From Rickettsiales bacterium (GTDB lineage Bacteria > Pseudomonadota > Alphaproteobacteria > Rickettsiales > SXRF01), in the NCBI GenBank assembly GCA_021299465.1, contig JAJTHB010000013.1:1-58567 (forward strand): a DNA stretch of 58,567 bases, given 5' to 3'. The notes under the pieces were generated by a model that was not told the origin of the DNA, did not search any database, and saw nothing but the letters and a program-made list of their open reading frames with translations. The position numbers and the translations under genes are program-made. Below, piece after piece: positions 45,084-56,143 of this stretch (positions within the stretch are counted from its first letter, which is position 1; the number at the start of each line of letters is the position of its first letter).

Positions 45084-45998
45084 TTAAAAATCACGCCCTA
45101 AACACCAGAGAATAATAGCTTTTTGCACATGCAGCCGGTTCTCGGCCTCGTCAAATACCCGCGACTGAGGGCCGTCAATGACCGCTTCCGTGACCTCCTC
45201 ACCGCGATGCGCTGGCAGGCAATGCAGAAAAATTGCACTCGGGGCTGCTTTGGCCATCACGCTTTCATTGACCTGATAGCCACGCAGCAACTTCATTTGT
45301 TTTTCGGCGTCCGGATCGCCCATCGATACCCATGTATCGGTAGTAACCACATCCGCATCTCGAACCGCTTCGTCCAGCGAGGCGGTAAGCGTAATATCGG
45401 CGTTATGCTTACTTGCCCAAGCCATCACTTCCGGCAGCGGCGAAAGTTTGGCAGGGCAGGCCAGCCGAAGGCGAAAACCAAGCTTGGTGGCAGCATGAAT
45501 CCAGCTTTGCGCGACATTATTGCCGTCACCAACCCATGCAACTGTTTTGCCTTTTATATCGCCAAGTGACTCCTCGGCTGTCATTACGTCCGCCATGATC
45601 TGGCAGGGGTGGCTAAATTCTGTAAGGCCGTTGATCACCGGCACACTGGCGCTTGCGGCAAGCTCATTCATCTTATCGTGGCTATGGCTGCGCAGCAGGA
45701 TGATATCGACATAGCGCGATAGCACCTTTGCCGTATCGCTGATCGTCTCGCCGCGGCCTAGCTGGAGTTCATTACCGGAAAGAAAGATCGCATGGCCGCC
45801 CAGCTCCACCATCGCCACCTCGAACGACACGCGGGTGCGAGTCGAGTTTTTCTCAAAAATCATCGCCAGCTTCTTGCCAGCAAGCAGCGGCTTTTGCTCG
45901 CCCTTTACACGCTCACGTTTTAGCTCCTTCGCATGCTCAAGGATGCGGCGAATATCGGATGATTCGAGGGCAGAGAGATCGATGAAATGGCGCATCAT
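45084..45998 (-). CDS. argF: Ornithine carbamoyltransferase
   Basis: Makes citrulline from ornithine and carbamoyl phosphate. Carbamoyl-phosphate site STRTRVSFE, HPCQ within EFSHPCQIMADVMT, ornithine-binding region and the catalytic HCLPAHRG. About 304 residues, the anabolic size. The ATG at 45998 overlaps the argD stop (ATGA) and is preferred over a GTG at 46013 or the next ATG at 45995. Coupled to argD in arginine biosynthesis. Confidence 0.96.
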   Translation of the reverse strand: MMRHFIDLSALESSDIRRILEHAKELKRERVKGEQKPLLAGKKLAMIFEKNSTRTRVSFEVAMVELGGHAIFLSGNELQLGRGETISDTAKVLSRYVDIILLRSHSHDKMNELAASASVPVINGLTEFSHPCQIMADVMTAEESLGDIKGKTVAWVGDGNNVAQSWIHAATKLGFRLRLACPAKLSPLPEVMAWASKHNADITLTASLDEAVRDADVVTTDTWVSMGDPDAEKQMKLLRGYQVNESVMAKAAPSAIFLHCLPAHRGEEVTEAVIDGPQSRVFDEAENRLHVQKAIILWCLGRDF

Positions 45999-47164
45999 AT
46001 CCATGCCTCGCACACACCCATAATTTTTTCTGCCGCTTCCTGGGCATGGCTTTCATCGATGATAAGCGGCGGAACAATACGAATCACGCCACCATAAGCC
46101 GGCGCGGTGAAAAGCCCCGCCTCGCGCAGTTTCTGGGCAAAATCCTGATGGTCGATTTTCATCTGCATACCCAGCATCAGCCCCTGCCCCCGCACCTCGC
46201 CGATCAGGGCTGGAAAACGCTGCGACAGCTCATGCAGCTTGGTTTTGAGCAGCGCACCGATATGCTCCACATGGTCTAAAAATCCATCCGCGAGCATCAC
46301 ATCGAGCACAGCGTTACCCACCGCCATCGCCAGCGGATTGGCGCCATAGGTCGAACCATGCGCGCCCGGCGACATACAGCTGGCGACATCTCTTGTCATC
46401 AGGCAGGCGGCCAGCGGAAAGCCGTTGCCGATGCCCTTGGCAGCGGTCATGATATCCGGCGTGATACCAGCAACTTCATGCGCAAAGAGCCGACCGCTCC
46501 TGCCCATACCACACTGCACTTCATCAAAGATGAGCAGCAATCCCTGCTCGTCACACAGCTTGCGTAGCTCATGCAAAAATTCGCGGCTCGCGACATTTAC
46601 GCCGCCCTCGCCCTGAATCGGCTCGAGCATGATCGCTGCCGTCTCAGGGGTAATTTTTTGTTTCACATCCGAAATATTATTGAACTCGGCGGCGTCAAAA
46701 CCATCAAGCAGCGGCGCATAGCCTTCACGCGCAATGGCATTGCCGCCTGCGGAAATACAGGCCATGGTGCGGCCATGGAACCCGCCGGTCATGGTGATGA
46801 TGCGGTAGCGTTTACTATCGTGCTTGTAATGAAACCGCCGCGCCAGCTTGATCGCGCATTCCACCGCCTCGCTGCCGGAATTGCAGAAGAAAACCTGATC
46901 GGCGAAACATGCGCTAGTGAGCCGCTCGGCAAAGCGCTCGAGGCCAGCAGTGCGATACATATTCGAGCAGTGCCATAGCTGATCTGCCTGATCTTTCAGG
47001 GCTTTCGTGACATGCGGGTGGCAATGGCCAAGGCTATTGACCGCAATGCCGGTCGCAAAATCGAGGTAGCGATTGCCGTCAGCCGAAAAAAGATATGCCC
47101 CATCACCCCTTACAATGGTGATATTGCTGCGGCGATAAGCAGGAAGGATGGCGGTATGGTTCAC
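45995..47164 (-). CDS. argD: Acetylornithine / succinyldiaminopimelate aminotransferase
   Basis: PLP-dependent class III aminotransferase of arginine (and possibly lysine) synthesis. Blocks: FATGIAVNSLGHCHPHVTKAL, FCNSGSEAVECAIKLAR, GFHGRTMA, LLIFDEVQCGMGRSGRLFAHE, and the Schiff-base lysine in TAAKGIGNGFP. 389 residues. It overlaps both neighbours by four bases. Confidence 0.95.
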   Translation of the reverse strand: MNHTAILPAYRRSNITIVRGDGAYLFSADGNRYLDFATGIAVNSLGHCHPHVTKALKDQADQLWHCSNMYRTAGLERFAERLTSACFADQVFFCNSGSEAVECAIKLARRFHYKHDSKRYRIITMTGGFHGRTMACISAGGNAIAREGYAPLLDGFDAAEFNNISDVKQKITPETAAIMLEPIQGEGGVNVASREFLHELRKLCDEQGLLLIFDEVQCGMGRSGRLFAHEVAGITPDIMTAAKGIGNGFPLAACLMTRDVASCMSPGAHGSTYGANPLAMAVGNAVLDVMLADGFLDHVEHIGALLKTKLHELSQRFPALIGEVRGQGLMLGMQMKIDHQDFAQKLREAGLFTAPAYGGVIRIVPPLIIDESHAQEAAEKIMGVCEAWI

Positions 47165-47928
47165 GATTTTAGCCTGTAGCCCTTGTTAAACAGCCACGCT
47201 GTGATGACCCACAATGTGATATTCACTGCTGTGAGCACGATCATGCCGGTTCCGATGGTGCCGTCGGTATAGCCGGTCAGCGCATAGCGGAAGCCGTCGA
47301 TCATGTAAAAAAACGGATTGAAATGACATAGCCAGTACCAGAATTCGGGCAGCTGTTTGATCGAGTAAAACGTGCCGGAAAGAAACGCAAGCGGCGTGAT
47401 AATGTAGTTGGTGATTGCAGAGAGGTGGTCAAAAGTCTGCGACCAGATGCCCGTGAGCACGCCAAACAACGCCAGCATGACACTCGCCGACACCACATAA
47501 AACACCCCAACCCAAACATCGTGAATGGCAAACGGTACAAAGATATAAACCGCTGCCATCACACTGATGCCAACTGCGATTCCGCGCACCAGCCCGCCAA
47601 TCACCAGACAAAACACCAGCTCGCTACCTTTCAGCGGCGGCAGCAGGATATCAATAATCACACCCTGTATTTTAGATAACATCAGCGATGAGGAGGTATT
47701 GGCAAAGGCATTCTGCACGATCGCCATCATGATCAGGCCGGGCGCGATGAACTGGTCATAAGGCACACCGTCAATCAGCCGCTCCTGACCGCCGAGCGCG
47801 AGCGTGAGCACTGCGAGAAAGAGCAGCGTAGTGATAATCGGCGCGATGATCGTCTGGTTCCAGACCTTGGCAAAGCGCCAGATCTCACGCTTGCAAAGAG
47901 TGTAAATGCCGATGGTGTTGATATTCAT
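47161..47928 (-). CDS. ABC-2 type transporter permease
   Basis: 255 residues with six hydrophobic helices and the ABC-2 membrane pattern (EIWRFAKVWNQTIIAPIITTLLFLAVLTLALG; LAFLSGTFYSIKQLPEFWYWLCHFNPFFYMIDGFRYALTG). Relatives export polysaccharide, lipids or drugs with a separate ATPase. No ATPase gene lies beside it here, so its partner is elsewhere. The ATG at 47928 is chosen; the open frame to 47976 would pass the terminator region. It overlaps argD by four bases. Confidence 0.9.
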   Translation of the reverse strand: MNINTIGIYTLCKREIWRFAKVWNQTIIAPIITTLLFLAVLTLALGGQERLIDGVPYDQFIAPGLIMMAIVQNAFANTSSSLMLSKIQGVIIDILLPPLKGSELVFCLVIGGLVRGIAVGISVMAAVYIFVPFAIHDVWVGVFYVVSASVMLALFGVLTGIWSQTFDHLSAITNYIITPLAFLSGTFYSIKQLPEFWYWLCHFNPFFYMIDGFRYALTGYTDGTIGTGMIVLTAVNITLWVITAWLFNKGYRLKS

Positions 47929-47980
47929 GAAACTGCCCTGCATTAAAACACTATGCTTATGGGGCAGATTGCACAAAAAG

Positions 47981-48006
47981 AAAAGGGGGCATTTCTGCCC
48001 CCCTTT
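47981..48006 (-). terminator. Terminator after the BI-1 gene
   Basis: Arms GGGGGC (47985-47990) and GCCCCC (47997-48002) with a four-T and then a five-T run on the minus strand, just downstream of the BI-1 stop codon. Confidence 0.82.
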
Positions 48007-48030
48007 CGTCTTTTTACATTCAGCTACAGG

Positions 48031-48789
48031 CTAGCGTCTTTCGCCAACAAAGCGCAGGATGTAGATGAAGATATTGATGAAGTCCATATACAGGCTAAGA
48101 GCGCCCATGATCGAGGCTTTCGCCATCGCTTCTGTGCTACCCGCCACCTGATAATACATGGCTTTGATACGCTGCGTATCATAGGCGGTGAGGCCAACGA
48201 AGATCAGCACGCCGATCACCGAGGTGGCAAACATCAGCGCCGAGCTTTGCAGAAAGATGTTCACGATCGACGCGATGATCAGGCCGATGAGCCCCATCAT
48301 CAGGAATGAACCCCAGCCGGAAAGGTCTTTCTTCGTGGTATAGCCGTAGAGGCTCATACCGCCGAACATACCCGCCGAGATGAAGAAGGCGCGCGCGATC
48401 GACTCACCAGTATACATTAAAAAGATCGAGGTGAGCGAAAGGCCCATCAGCACGGCAAAGCTCCAGAAGGAAACTTGCAGCGTGGCGGTGCTCATGCGGT
48501 TGATGCCGAGCGACATCCACAGCACCATACCCAGCGGCGCAAACGCCACCAGCCAGCCGAGGCCGGTCATGCCTGCCATCTGGCCGGTTTCGGTCATTTT
48601 ATAAAGCGCCGACAGCACCGCCGGTGAATTAGCGGCAAAAAGAGCCGTGATACCGGTTAGCGCCAATGCGCTTGCCATATAGTTGTAAATTTTGAGCATG
48701 TAGCTACGCAGCCCCATGTCATAGGTCGCTGCCTGTGACTGGCCATAGCTTGCTGTACTTACTTTTGCGAACGGATCGCGCATATTCAT
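48031..48789 (-). CDS. Bax inhibitor-1 / YccA family membrane protein
   Basis: 252 residues with seven hydrophobic helices. The start MRSYMLKIYNYMASALALTGITAL, the central LTSIFLMYTGESIARAFFISAGMFGGMSLYGYTTKKDLSG and the end DTQRIKAMYYQ match the BI-1/YccA family. Bacterial members act as calcium-leak or pH-sensing channels or interact with FtsH; the role here is inferred only by family. A strong AGGAGG site lies six bases before the ATG at 48789. A terminator follows it. Confidence 0.93.
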   Translation of the reverse strand: MNMRDPFAKVSTASYGQSQAATYDMGLRSYMLKIYNYMASALALTGITALFAANSPAVLSALYKMTETGQMAGMTGLGWLVAFAPLGMVLWMSLGINRMSTATLQVSFWSFAVLMGLSLTSIFLMYTGESIARAFFISAGMFGGMSLYGYTTKKDLSGWGSFLMMGLIGLIIASIVNIFLQSSALMFATSVIGVLIFVGLTAYDTQRIKAMYYQVAGSTEAMAKASIMGALSLYMDFINIFIYILRFVGERR

Positions 48790-49013
48790 GATATTCCTCC
48801 TAGGGTTACAACGTCATGCCGACTATCGCCAGCACTCAGCTTTATTCAAGCCACACTATTATATGGTACCGCTAAGTCCCATTTCAACTAAAACCGGACA
48901 GATACCCAAGTTTTTTTGTACACTATTCGTTTTTGCTTGATTTTAGGCACGAATGGCTCTAGCTACTTCCCTCCCAAAGTGATCGGGCGAGGCATTGCCT
49001 TGATTGCTTTACC

Positions 49014-49083
49014 ATGACACCACTCCGGCGCAAGCCGGTATCAAGGTGTAATCAAACTAGATTCCGGCTTTCGCCGGAATGAC
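49014..49083. repeat. GTCAT-family palindromic element upstream of rpmI
   Basis: Two facing hairpins CTCCGGCGCAAGCCGGTA and TTCCGGCTTTCGCCGGAA, each a CCGGC/GCCGG palindrome, in a 70-base unit bounded by ATGAC-type ends. It lies in the 310-base gap between the BI-1 and rpmI genes; the remaining gap shows no further gene. Confidence 0.75.
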
Positions 49084-49099
49084 AAGAAAGGATAAGAAA

Positions 49100-49303
49100 A
49101 TGCCCAAACTGAAAACCAAATCTGGTTGCAAAAAACGTTTTAAGTTTACCGCAACCGGCAAAGTCGTCGCTCCACAAGCTGGCAAACGCCACGGCATGAG
49201 CAAGCGCACCAACCGCTTCATTCGCAACGCGCGCGGCACCACCATTATGGATGATGCCGATCAACACCGCATTGTTCAATACATGCCCTACGGCTCGAGA
49301 TAA
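49100..49303 (+). CDS. rpmI: 50S ribosomal protein L35
   Basis: 67 residues. [22 protein letters not shown] and the basic [19 protein letters not shown] are the L35 signature. ATG at 49100 with AAGGA eight bases before it; the open frame to 49079 runs into the palindrome and is not used. infC, often just upstream in other bacteria, is not within this window. rplT follows after 12 bases. Confidence 0.97.
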   Translation: MPKLKTKSGCKKRFKFTATGKVVAPQAGKRHGMSKRTNRFIRNARGTTIMDDADQHRIVQYMPYGSR

Positions 49304-49315
49304 GGAGACACGCAC

Positions 49316-49678
49316 ATGGCACACGCAAAATCAGGCGCGAATCGCGCCCGCCGCAAAAAAATCCTGAAAATGGCCAAAGGTTATTATGGCCGTTCCAAAA
49401 ACTGCATCACGATTGCACGCGAGAAGGTCGAAAAAGGCCTGCGCTATGCTTACCGCGATCGCCGCACGAAGAAACGCAATTTCCGCAGCCTGTGGATTCA
49501 GCGTATCAACGCCGGTGTGCGCGAGCATGATATGGTCTATTCACAATTTATGAATGGCCTGATCAAAGCTGGCATCGAGGTGGATCGCAAGGTTCTGTCT
49601 GATCTCGCCACCCGCGAACCAGCAGCCTTCAAAGCACTGGTCGATCAGTCCAAAGCAGCGCTGAAAAAAGCGGCTTAA
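49316..49678 (+). CDS. rplT: 50S ribosomal protein L20
   Basis: 120 residues, normal. [56 protein letters not shown] is the family core. Early-assembly protein of the large subunit; in other bacteria it also represses its own operon. Preceded by rpmI and followed, after a palindrome, by pheS, which is the common rpmI-rplT-pheST order. Confidence 0.97.
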   Translation: MAHAKSGANRARRKKILKMAKGYYGRSKNCITIAREKVEKGLRYAYRDRRTKKRNFRSLWIQRINAGVREHDMVYSQFMNGLIKAGIEVDRKVLSDLATREPAAFKALVDQSKAALKKAA

Positions 49679-49685
49679 TTCATTT

Positions 49686-49753
49686 GTCGCCCCGCACTCG
49701 CTGCGGGGCCTCATGCCACTTGCAAGGAGATCCCGCAATGAATGCGGGATGAC
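49686..49753. repeat. GTCAT-family palindromic element between rplT and pheS
   Basis: Hairpin CCCCGCACTCGCTGCGGGG at its left end, GATCCCGCAATGAATGCGGGATGAC at its right, 68 bases in all. It begins just after the rplT stop and ends 11 bases before the pheS ATG. Confidence 0.78.
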
Positions 49754-49764
49754 AGAGTCTGAAT

Positions 49765-50787
49765 ATGGATCTATCCACCCTTCGCACCAACTCATTTTCT
49801 GCCATTGCTGGCTGCATATCATCTGCCGCACTCGAAGAAGCGCGCGTAGCGCTGCTCGGCAAGAAAGGTTCGATCACTGAGGCTCTCAAAACGCTCGGTC
49901 AGGCGACGCCAGAAGAACGCAAAACGCTCGGCGCTGAACTAAATAAACTCAAAACCGAGATCGCAGATGCGATTGATGCCAAAAAATCCGAACTTGCCAA
50001 GGCAGAGCTGAACGCTCGGCTTGCCAGCGAAACCATCGATGTCACCCTGCCTGCCCAGCCTATACCCCAGGGGCGCATCCATCCGGTATCGTATGCCACT
50101 GGGGAAATCAGCGCCATTTTTGCGCAGATGGGCTTTTCGGTTGCGCAGGGGCCGGATATTGAAGATGACTACCATAACTTTGATGCGCTCAACATCCCCG
50201 CCAGCCACCCTGCGCGGCAGATGCACGACACATTTTATTTAAACGGTGGCCAGCTACTTCGCACCCACACCTCGCCGGTGCAAATTCGCACGATGAAGGC
50301 TGGTAAGCCTCCGTTTCGTTTCATCGCACCCGGCAGCACTTATCGCTGCGATTCTGACCTCACGCACACCCCGATGTTTCATCAGATCGAGGGTTTCGTG
50401 ATTGATAAAAACATTCACATGGGGCACCTGAAGGGCTGCCTTACACAATTTCTGAAAGCATTTTTTGAGCTGGATCAGGTGCCGGTGCGCTTTCGCCCGA
50501 GTTTCTTTCCATTCACCGAACCATCGGCGGAAGTCGATATCGGCTGCAAGCGTACGCGTGACGAGCTGAAAATCGGTGAAGGATCAGACTGGCTGGAAGT
50601 GATGGGCTGCGGCATGGTGCATCCGAATGTACTTAAAAATTGCGGCATTGATCCAAATGAATGGCAGGGTTTTGCCTTTGGCATGGGCGTTGAACGCCTC
50701 GCCATGCTGAAATACGGCATCCCCGATTTGCGCACCTTCTTTGAAAGCGATGTGCGCTGGCTTAAGCATTACGGGTTCACGTCATGA
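49765..50787 (+). CDS. pheS: Phenylalanyl-tRNA synthetase alpha subunit
   Basis: Catalytic subunit of the alpha2-beta2 enzyme. An N-terminal coiled coil is followed by the class II core: motif 2 [41 protein letters not shown], and motif 3 in [19 protein letters not shown]. 340 residues. Its TGA overlaps the pheT ATG (ATGA). The start is taken at the ATG 11 bases after the palindrome. Confidence 0.97.
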   Translation: MDLSTLRTNSFSAIAGCISSAALEEARVALLGKKGSITEALKTLGQATPEERKTLGAELNKLKTEIADAIDAKKSELAKAELNARLASETIDVTLPAQPIPQGRIHPVSYATGEISAIFAQMGFSVAQGPDIEDDYHNFDALNIPASHPARQMHDTFYLNGGQLLRTHTSPVQIRTMKAGKPPFRFIAPGSTYRCDSDLTHTPMFHQIEGFVIDKNIHMGHLKGCLTQFLKAFFELDQVPVRFRPSFFPFTEPSAEVDIGCKRTRDELKIGEGSDWLEVMGCGMVHPNVLKNCGIDPNEWQGFAFGMGVERLAMLKYGIPDLRTFFESDVRWLKHYGFTS

Positions 50788-53294
50788 AATTCACACTAAG
50801 CTGGCTCAAAGACCATTTGGATACATCAGCCTCGCTGGATGAGATCAGCAAAACACTCACCGCTATCGGCCTTGAGGTGGAATCAATCACTGATCGCAGC
50901 GAGGCGCTGGGAGCCTTCACCGTTGCCAAAATTCTTCATGCTGAAAAACATCCCGAAGCCGATAAGCTTCGCGTGTGCAAGGTGCTGTCGGACGCGGGTG
51001 AACTACAGATCGTTTGTGGCGCGCCGAATGCACGTGCGGGCATTTTTGTGGCGCTTGCCAAAGAAGGCGCGCTTATTCCACGCGATGGGTTTGTGATTAA
51101 GAAAACCAAAATTCGCGGCGTGGAATCAAACGGCATGCTGTGCTCGGCGGATGAATTGCGGCTCGGCGGTGATTCCGAGGGCATCATCGAGCTGCCGGAA
51201 GCAGCAATCGGCGCACCTATTGCCGAAGTGCTCGGCCTTACCGATCCGGTGATCGACATTGCCGTCACCCCCAACCGCGCCGATTGCCTTGGCGTTCGCG
51301 GCATCGCCCGCGACCTCGCGGCGGCAGGGCTTGGTACATTGAAAGATCCAGGATCAAGCGCCCGGAGTTCAGGCGAAAATTTCGAATCCCCGATCAAAGT
51401 CTCCATCCAGACACCACATTGCCAGCAATTCATTGGTATATACCTCAAGGGGGTATCAAATCAGCAAAGCCCCGCTTGGCTGAAACAGCGCTTAGAAGCT
51501 ATCGACCAGAAGCCGATTTCAGCGCTGGTGGATATCACCAACTATATCACCATCGATCTTGGCCGGCCGCTGCATGTGTATGACGCCGATAAACTGAAAG
51601 GTAGTCTCACCGTGCGCGGCGCGAAAGCCGGCGAACCGCTACATGCTTTAAACGATAAGCATTATGAGCTTTCGGAAGGGATGTGCGTGATTGCCGATGA
51701 ATCTGGCGCGGTAGCCCTGGGGGGTATCATCGGTGGCACGACCACTGGCTGTGATGCGAATACCAAAAATGTATTTCTGGAAGTTGCGCTTTTTGATGCG
51801 GCGCATGTTGCGGTGAGTGGCCGCACACTGCAAATTAATTCCGATGCACGCTACCGTTTTGAGCGCGGGCTGGATGTCGCTTTCGCAGAACAAGGTGCAG
51901 CGCATGCTGCTGCGATGATTGGGTCGCTCTGCGGCGGTGAAGCAAGCAAGCCAGTGATCGCAGGAAACACACCTGACTGGAAGCGCCAGATTACCTTTAA
52001 TCACGAGCGCGTGAAGACACTCGGCGGCGTGGATGTGGATTCAAAGAAATGCCAAGAGATTCTCACTAGTCTTGGTTTTAATGTCATCCCGAACGCGCAA
52101 GCGGAGGGATCTAAAGATTCCTCGCCTATGGCTCGGAATGACAATTTTTCTGTGACCCCGCCTAGCTGGCGCGCAGACATCGAGGGTGAGGCTGATTTAG
52201 TCGAAGAGATTCTGCGCATTCACGGCTATAACCATATTCCTGAAACGCCGCTTGCCAAGCCATCCACCGTCTCTCATGCTGGCGAAACCACTTTAGAAAA
52301 ACGCGCTAAACTTGCACGCAACGTTTTACCCTCCAGAGGGTATTTGGAAACGTGCAGCTATTCCTTTATTTCACGCGCTGAGGCCGAGCTTTTCGGCGGC
52401 AATAATCCAGCCCTTACACTACAAAACCCGATCTCGGCTGATCTCGAAGTCATGAGGCCAAGCCTGATTCCCTCGCTGCTGATTGCCGCGCAGAAAAATA
52501 GCCGCCGCGGGCTAAAAGATTTGCAGCTGTTTGAAATTGGGCTTCAGTATCATGGTGTAAAGCCTGATGAGCAGCGTTTGGTTGCTGCAGCAATAACAAC
52601 TCAAGAGGCTATTAATCCTAAATTCTTTGCTACCAAAGTAAAAATATCAGGAAAAGCACACGAAGCCAGTGCTGATTATATCGCTGTTAAGCCTCAAACT
52701 ACGGCTTTCTTTTCTGTTGAAGTTTTACCTATTCCAGCACTGAAAGCGAAGAGCGAGGCCATACACCTGCTCGGCCATCTTGGCCTAGCCAAATGCGATG
52801 TGACGACAGGTACCCCCGCATGGTATCACCCCGGGCGCAGCGGCGCGCTGACGCTGGGCGGCAAGATCATACTCGGCTATTTCGGCGAATTGCACCCTGC
52901 CCTGCTTGCTGCCATGGATATCGATATGCCACTCGTTGCCTTTGAAATTTTTCTGGGTAACATTCCCGAGCCGCGCGCAAAAGGCAAAGCCAAACCACCG
53001 CTGAAGCTTTCAGATTTTCCAGCAGTGGAGCGCGACTTTGCCTTTATCGTGGATCAAAAAGTTCCAGCCAGTGATATTGAAAAGGCGCTGCGCGCAGCCG
53101 AGAAAAATCTCATCACTGATGTGCAGCTTTTTGATGTCTATGCAGGCAAAGGCGTTGAGGCGGGCCAGAAATCCGTAGCGGTGCGCGTGACGTTGCAATC
53201 ATTCGAGCGCACGCTCTCGGAAGATGATATCGCCGGCGTCTCCCGCCAAATCCTGCAGGCAGCCGGTAAGTTCGGCGGTGTGCTGAGGCAGTAA
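50784..53294 (+). CDS. pheT: Phenylalanyl-tRNA synthetase beta subunit, with a repeat-derived 20-residue insert
   Basis: 836 residues. Order of domains: N-terminal part, tRNA-binding EMAP-like domain ([23 protein letters not shown]), the B3/B4 editing domain ([26 protein letters not shown]), the B5 domain, the core ([23 protein letters not shown]) and a C-terminal FDX-ACB anticodon domain. The normal transition into [30 protein letters not shown] of B5 is interrupted by residues 434-453, which are exactly the translation of a 60-base palindromic element (52083-52142). The frame is kept. The insert sits before a loop and may be tolerated. Confidence 0.96.
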   Translation: MKFTLSWLKDHLDTSASLDEISKTLTAIGLEVESITDRSEALGAFTVAKILHAEKHPEADKLRVCKVLSDAGELQIVCGAPNARAGIFVALAKEGALIPRDGFVIKKTKIRGVESNGMLCSADELRLGGDSEGIIELPEAAIGAPIAEVLGLTDPVIDIAVTPNRADCLGVRGIARDLAAAGLGTLKDPGSSARSSGENFESPIKVSIQTPHCQQFIGIYLKGVSNQQSPAWLKQRLEAIDQKPISALVDITNYITIDLGRPLHVYDADKLKGSLTVRGAKAGEPLHALNDKHYELSEGMCVIADESGAVALGGIIGGTTTGCDANTKNVFLEVALFDAAHVAVSGRTLQINSDARYRFERGLDVAFAEQGAAHAAAMIGSLCGGEASKPVIAGNTPDWKRQITFNHERVKTLGGVDVDSKKCQEILTSLGFNVIPNAQAEGSKDSSPMARNDNFSVTPPSWRADIEGEADLVEEILRIHGYNHIPETPLAKPSTVSHAGETTLEKRAKLARNVLPSRGYLETCSYSFISRAEAELFGGNNPALTLQNPISADLEVMRPSLIPSLLIAAQKNSRRGLKDLQLFEIGLQYHGVKPDEQRLVAAAITTQEAINPKFFATKVKISGKAHEASADYIAVKPQTTAFFSVEVLPIPALKAKSEAIHLLGHLGLAKCDVTTGTPAWYHPGRSGALTLGGKIILGYFGELHPALLAAMDIDMPLVAFEIFLGNIPEPRAKGKAKPPLKLSDFPAVERDFAFIVDQKVPASDIEKALRAAEKNLITDVQLFDVYAGKGVEAGQKSVAVRVTLQSFERTLSEDDIAGVSRQILQAAGKFGGVLRQ
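52083..52142. repeat. GTCAT-family palindromic element inside pheT (in-frame, 60 bp)
   Basis: Begins GTCATCCCGAACGCG, ends GCTCGGAATGAC, and starts on the first base of codon 434. Exactly 20 codons are added without a stop. Compare 33767-33838 and 53296-53375, which share the ends and the ATCTTTAAGATCC-like centre. Confidence 0.9.
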
Positions 53295-53295
53295 T

Positions 53296-53375
53296 GTCAT
53301 GCCGAGCGTAGCCGAGGCATCTTTAAGATCCTTCGACTCCCCTCGCAACAAGTTGCGAGGCACGCTCAGGATGAC
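53296..53375. repeat. GTCAT-family palindromic element between pheT and the glycosylase gene
   Basis: 80 bases, GTCATGCCGAGCG to CTCAGGATGAC, with inner arms CCTCGCAAC / GTTGCGAGG and a centre ATCTTTAAGATCC. It ends six bases before the glycosylase ATG. Confidence 0.8.
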
Positions 53376-53381
53376 AACTCT

Positions 53382-53999
53382 ATGAAACCCGACTATTGGC
53401 CCCGCGCCAAGCAGCATCTGTCAAAAAACGACCCGACGCTAAAATCCATCATCGCCGCTTATCACGGCGAAGCACTGACACTTCGCGGCGATGCGTTTTA
53501 CACGCTCGCACGCTCGATCGCAGGCCAGCAGATTTCGGTGAAGGCGGCCGATAGCATCTGGGCGCGGTTTGAAAAATCCGCTAAAAAGATAACGCCCGCC
53601 TCGATTCAAAAACTCGATATCCAAACGATGCGCGCATGCGGTTTTTCAGCAAGCAAGGCTAGTTACATGCATGCGCTTGCCGAACATTTTGTAGAAAATA
53701 AAAAGCTGATTGCAGCCTGGCCAGAGATGGACGACGAAGCAATTATTCAGGAACTTGTTGCCATCAAAGGCATCGGCCGCTGGAGCGCGGAAATGTTCCT
53801 GATTTTTGGGCTTGGTAGGCCGGATGTGTTTCCGGTGCTTGATATTGGCCTGCAAAAAGCGGTGGCGCGCTATTATCATGAGGGCGCACGCCTGAAACCC
53901 AAAGAACTCATGGCCTACGGCGAGCGCTGGCGGCCTTATCGCAGCGTTGCTACGTGGTATCTATGGCGAGCGCTTGACCCGGTGCCGGTTGCGTATTAA
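53382..53999 (+). CDS. DNA-3-methyladenine glycosylase II (AlkA-type, HhH-GPD)
   Basis: Removes alkylated bases from DNA. 205 residues. SIAGQQISVKAADSIWARF is the AlkA helical signature; the helix-hairpin-helix is IKGIGRWSAEMFLIFGLGRPDVFPVLDIGLQKAV, with the catalytic aspartate in VLDIG. The protein ends in SVATWYLWRALD. Compact form without the N-terminal extension of E. coli AlkA. The start follows a palindrome by six bases, so regulation could be influenced by it. Confidence 0.92.
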   Translation: MKPDYWPRAKQHLSKNDPTLKSIIAAYHGEALTLRGDAFYTLARSIAGQQISVKAADSIWARFEKSAKKITPASIQKLDIQTMRACGFSASKASYMHALAEHFVENKKLIAAWPEMDDEAIIQELVAIKGIGRWSAEMFLIFGLGRPDVFPVLDIGLQKAVARYYHEGARLKPKELMAYGERWRPYRSVATWYLWRALDPVPVAY

Positions 54000-54071
54000 T
54001 GCTTGGTTAAGACTGGGTTAACCCATCTCTGCTATGTGTCTGAGCGGATTATTTTTTATACGGAGTAAATG

Positions 54072-54788
54072 ATGAAACTGGCACGTAATTTTTTATTTGT
54101 ACTCGTGTGTTTCTTAGCAGGAGCCATTAGTAGCGCGAGTTATGCCGACTATCAGAATCGCGCTTGCTGCACCGGTAAAGAAAATCCAAAGTGGTACGCT
54201 GGCATTTCAGGAAATGTTGTTTTTCTGAGCGATGTTGATCTGGGGCAAACTTTTATCAATCTTGCTACCAGCAACCAATTTACAGATATTTCTTTTGATC
54301 CTGGTTTTGGTGTGGGCGGTGTTGTGGGATATCGTTTTTATCCTAATATCGCTGCAGAGCTGGAATTAATGTATCGCCAAAATGATCTGGATAAGATCGG
54401 TGTCGATCCATATAGCGCACCATCAGGATTTTACACCGCTCAGAAAAGCTATGCAATCATGGGAAATCTGATGTATAGCTATCGCCAACTAGAGCCAGTC
54501 CATCCTTATTTTGGTTTTGGCGCGGGGATGGTTAATGTCAGGACGCCCCTTGTCCTGACGGAAAATACCAGCGGTCAGGTTTTAAAATTCAAAGACTGGC
54601 TTTTTGGCTACCAGTTTATGGCGGGCTTCGGCTATCCTATACACAACACCCCTCTGGAACTAAACTTTGGTTATCGCTTCATGAAAACCGAAGAGGGTGA
54701 AAAAGCGTTTGCCGTAGCGCCCGCAACAAAGTTTACGTTTGATAACACAACCCACAATTTTGATCTTGGCTTTAAAATTAACTTCTAG
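54072..54788 (+). CDS. Outer-membrane beta-barrel protein
   Basis: 238 residues. A signal peptide (MKLARNFLFVLVCFLAGAISSASYA) is followed by alternating aromatic/aliphatic strands such as KWYAGISGNVVFLSDVDLG, PGFGVGGVVGYRFYPNIAAELELMYRQND and YFGFGAGMVNVRTPL, ending in LGFKINF with the terminal phenylalanine typical of BAM substrates. It matches OmpA-like/OMP_b-brl small barrels, as also found in Rickettsiales surface antigens. The second ATG (54072) is preferred because GGAG stands six bases upstream; 54069 is the alternative. Confidence 0.85.
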   Translation: MKLARNFLFVLVCFLAGAISSASYADYQNRACCTGKENPKWYAGISGNVVFLSDVDLGQTFINLATSNQFTDISFDPGFGVGGVVGYRFYPNIAAELELMYRQNDLDKIGVDPYSAPSGFYTAQKSYAIMGNLMYSYRQLEPVHPYFGFGAGMVNVRTPLVLTENTSGQVLKFKDWLFGYQFMAGFGYPIHNTPLELNFGYRFMKTEEGEKAFAVAPATKFTFDNTTHNFDLGFKINF

Positions 54789-54808
54789 CAGCTGATAGTT
54801 TATTCAAC

Positions 54809-56100
<1,292 letters not shown>

Positions 56101-56101
<1 letters not shown>

Positions 56102-56129
56102 TCATCCCCGCGAAAGCGGGGATCCTGAC
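56101..56129. repeat. CCCCGC-GAAA-GCGGGGATCCTGAC hairpin after purB
   Basis: 29 bases with arms CCCCGC/GCGGGG around GAAA and a TCCTGAC tail. The G of the purB stop codon is its first base. It could also act as a transcript 3' end, although no T-run follows. Confidence 0.75.
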
Positions 56130-56143
56130 CTAGCAATGTAACA

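Noticed and set aside
48790-49013. infC or an L20-type leader upstream of rpmI
   Set aside because: No initiation factor frame and no clear leader structure; only a palindrome lies close to rpmI.
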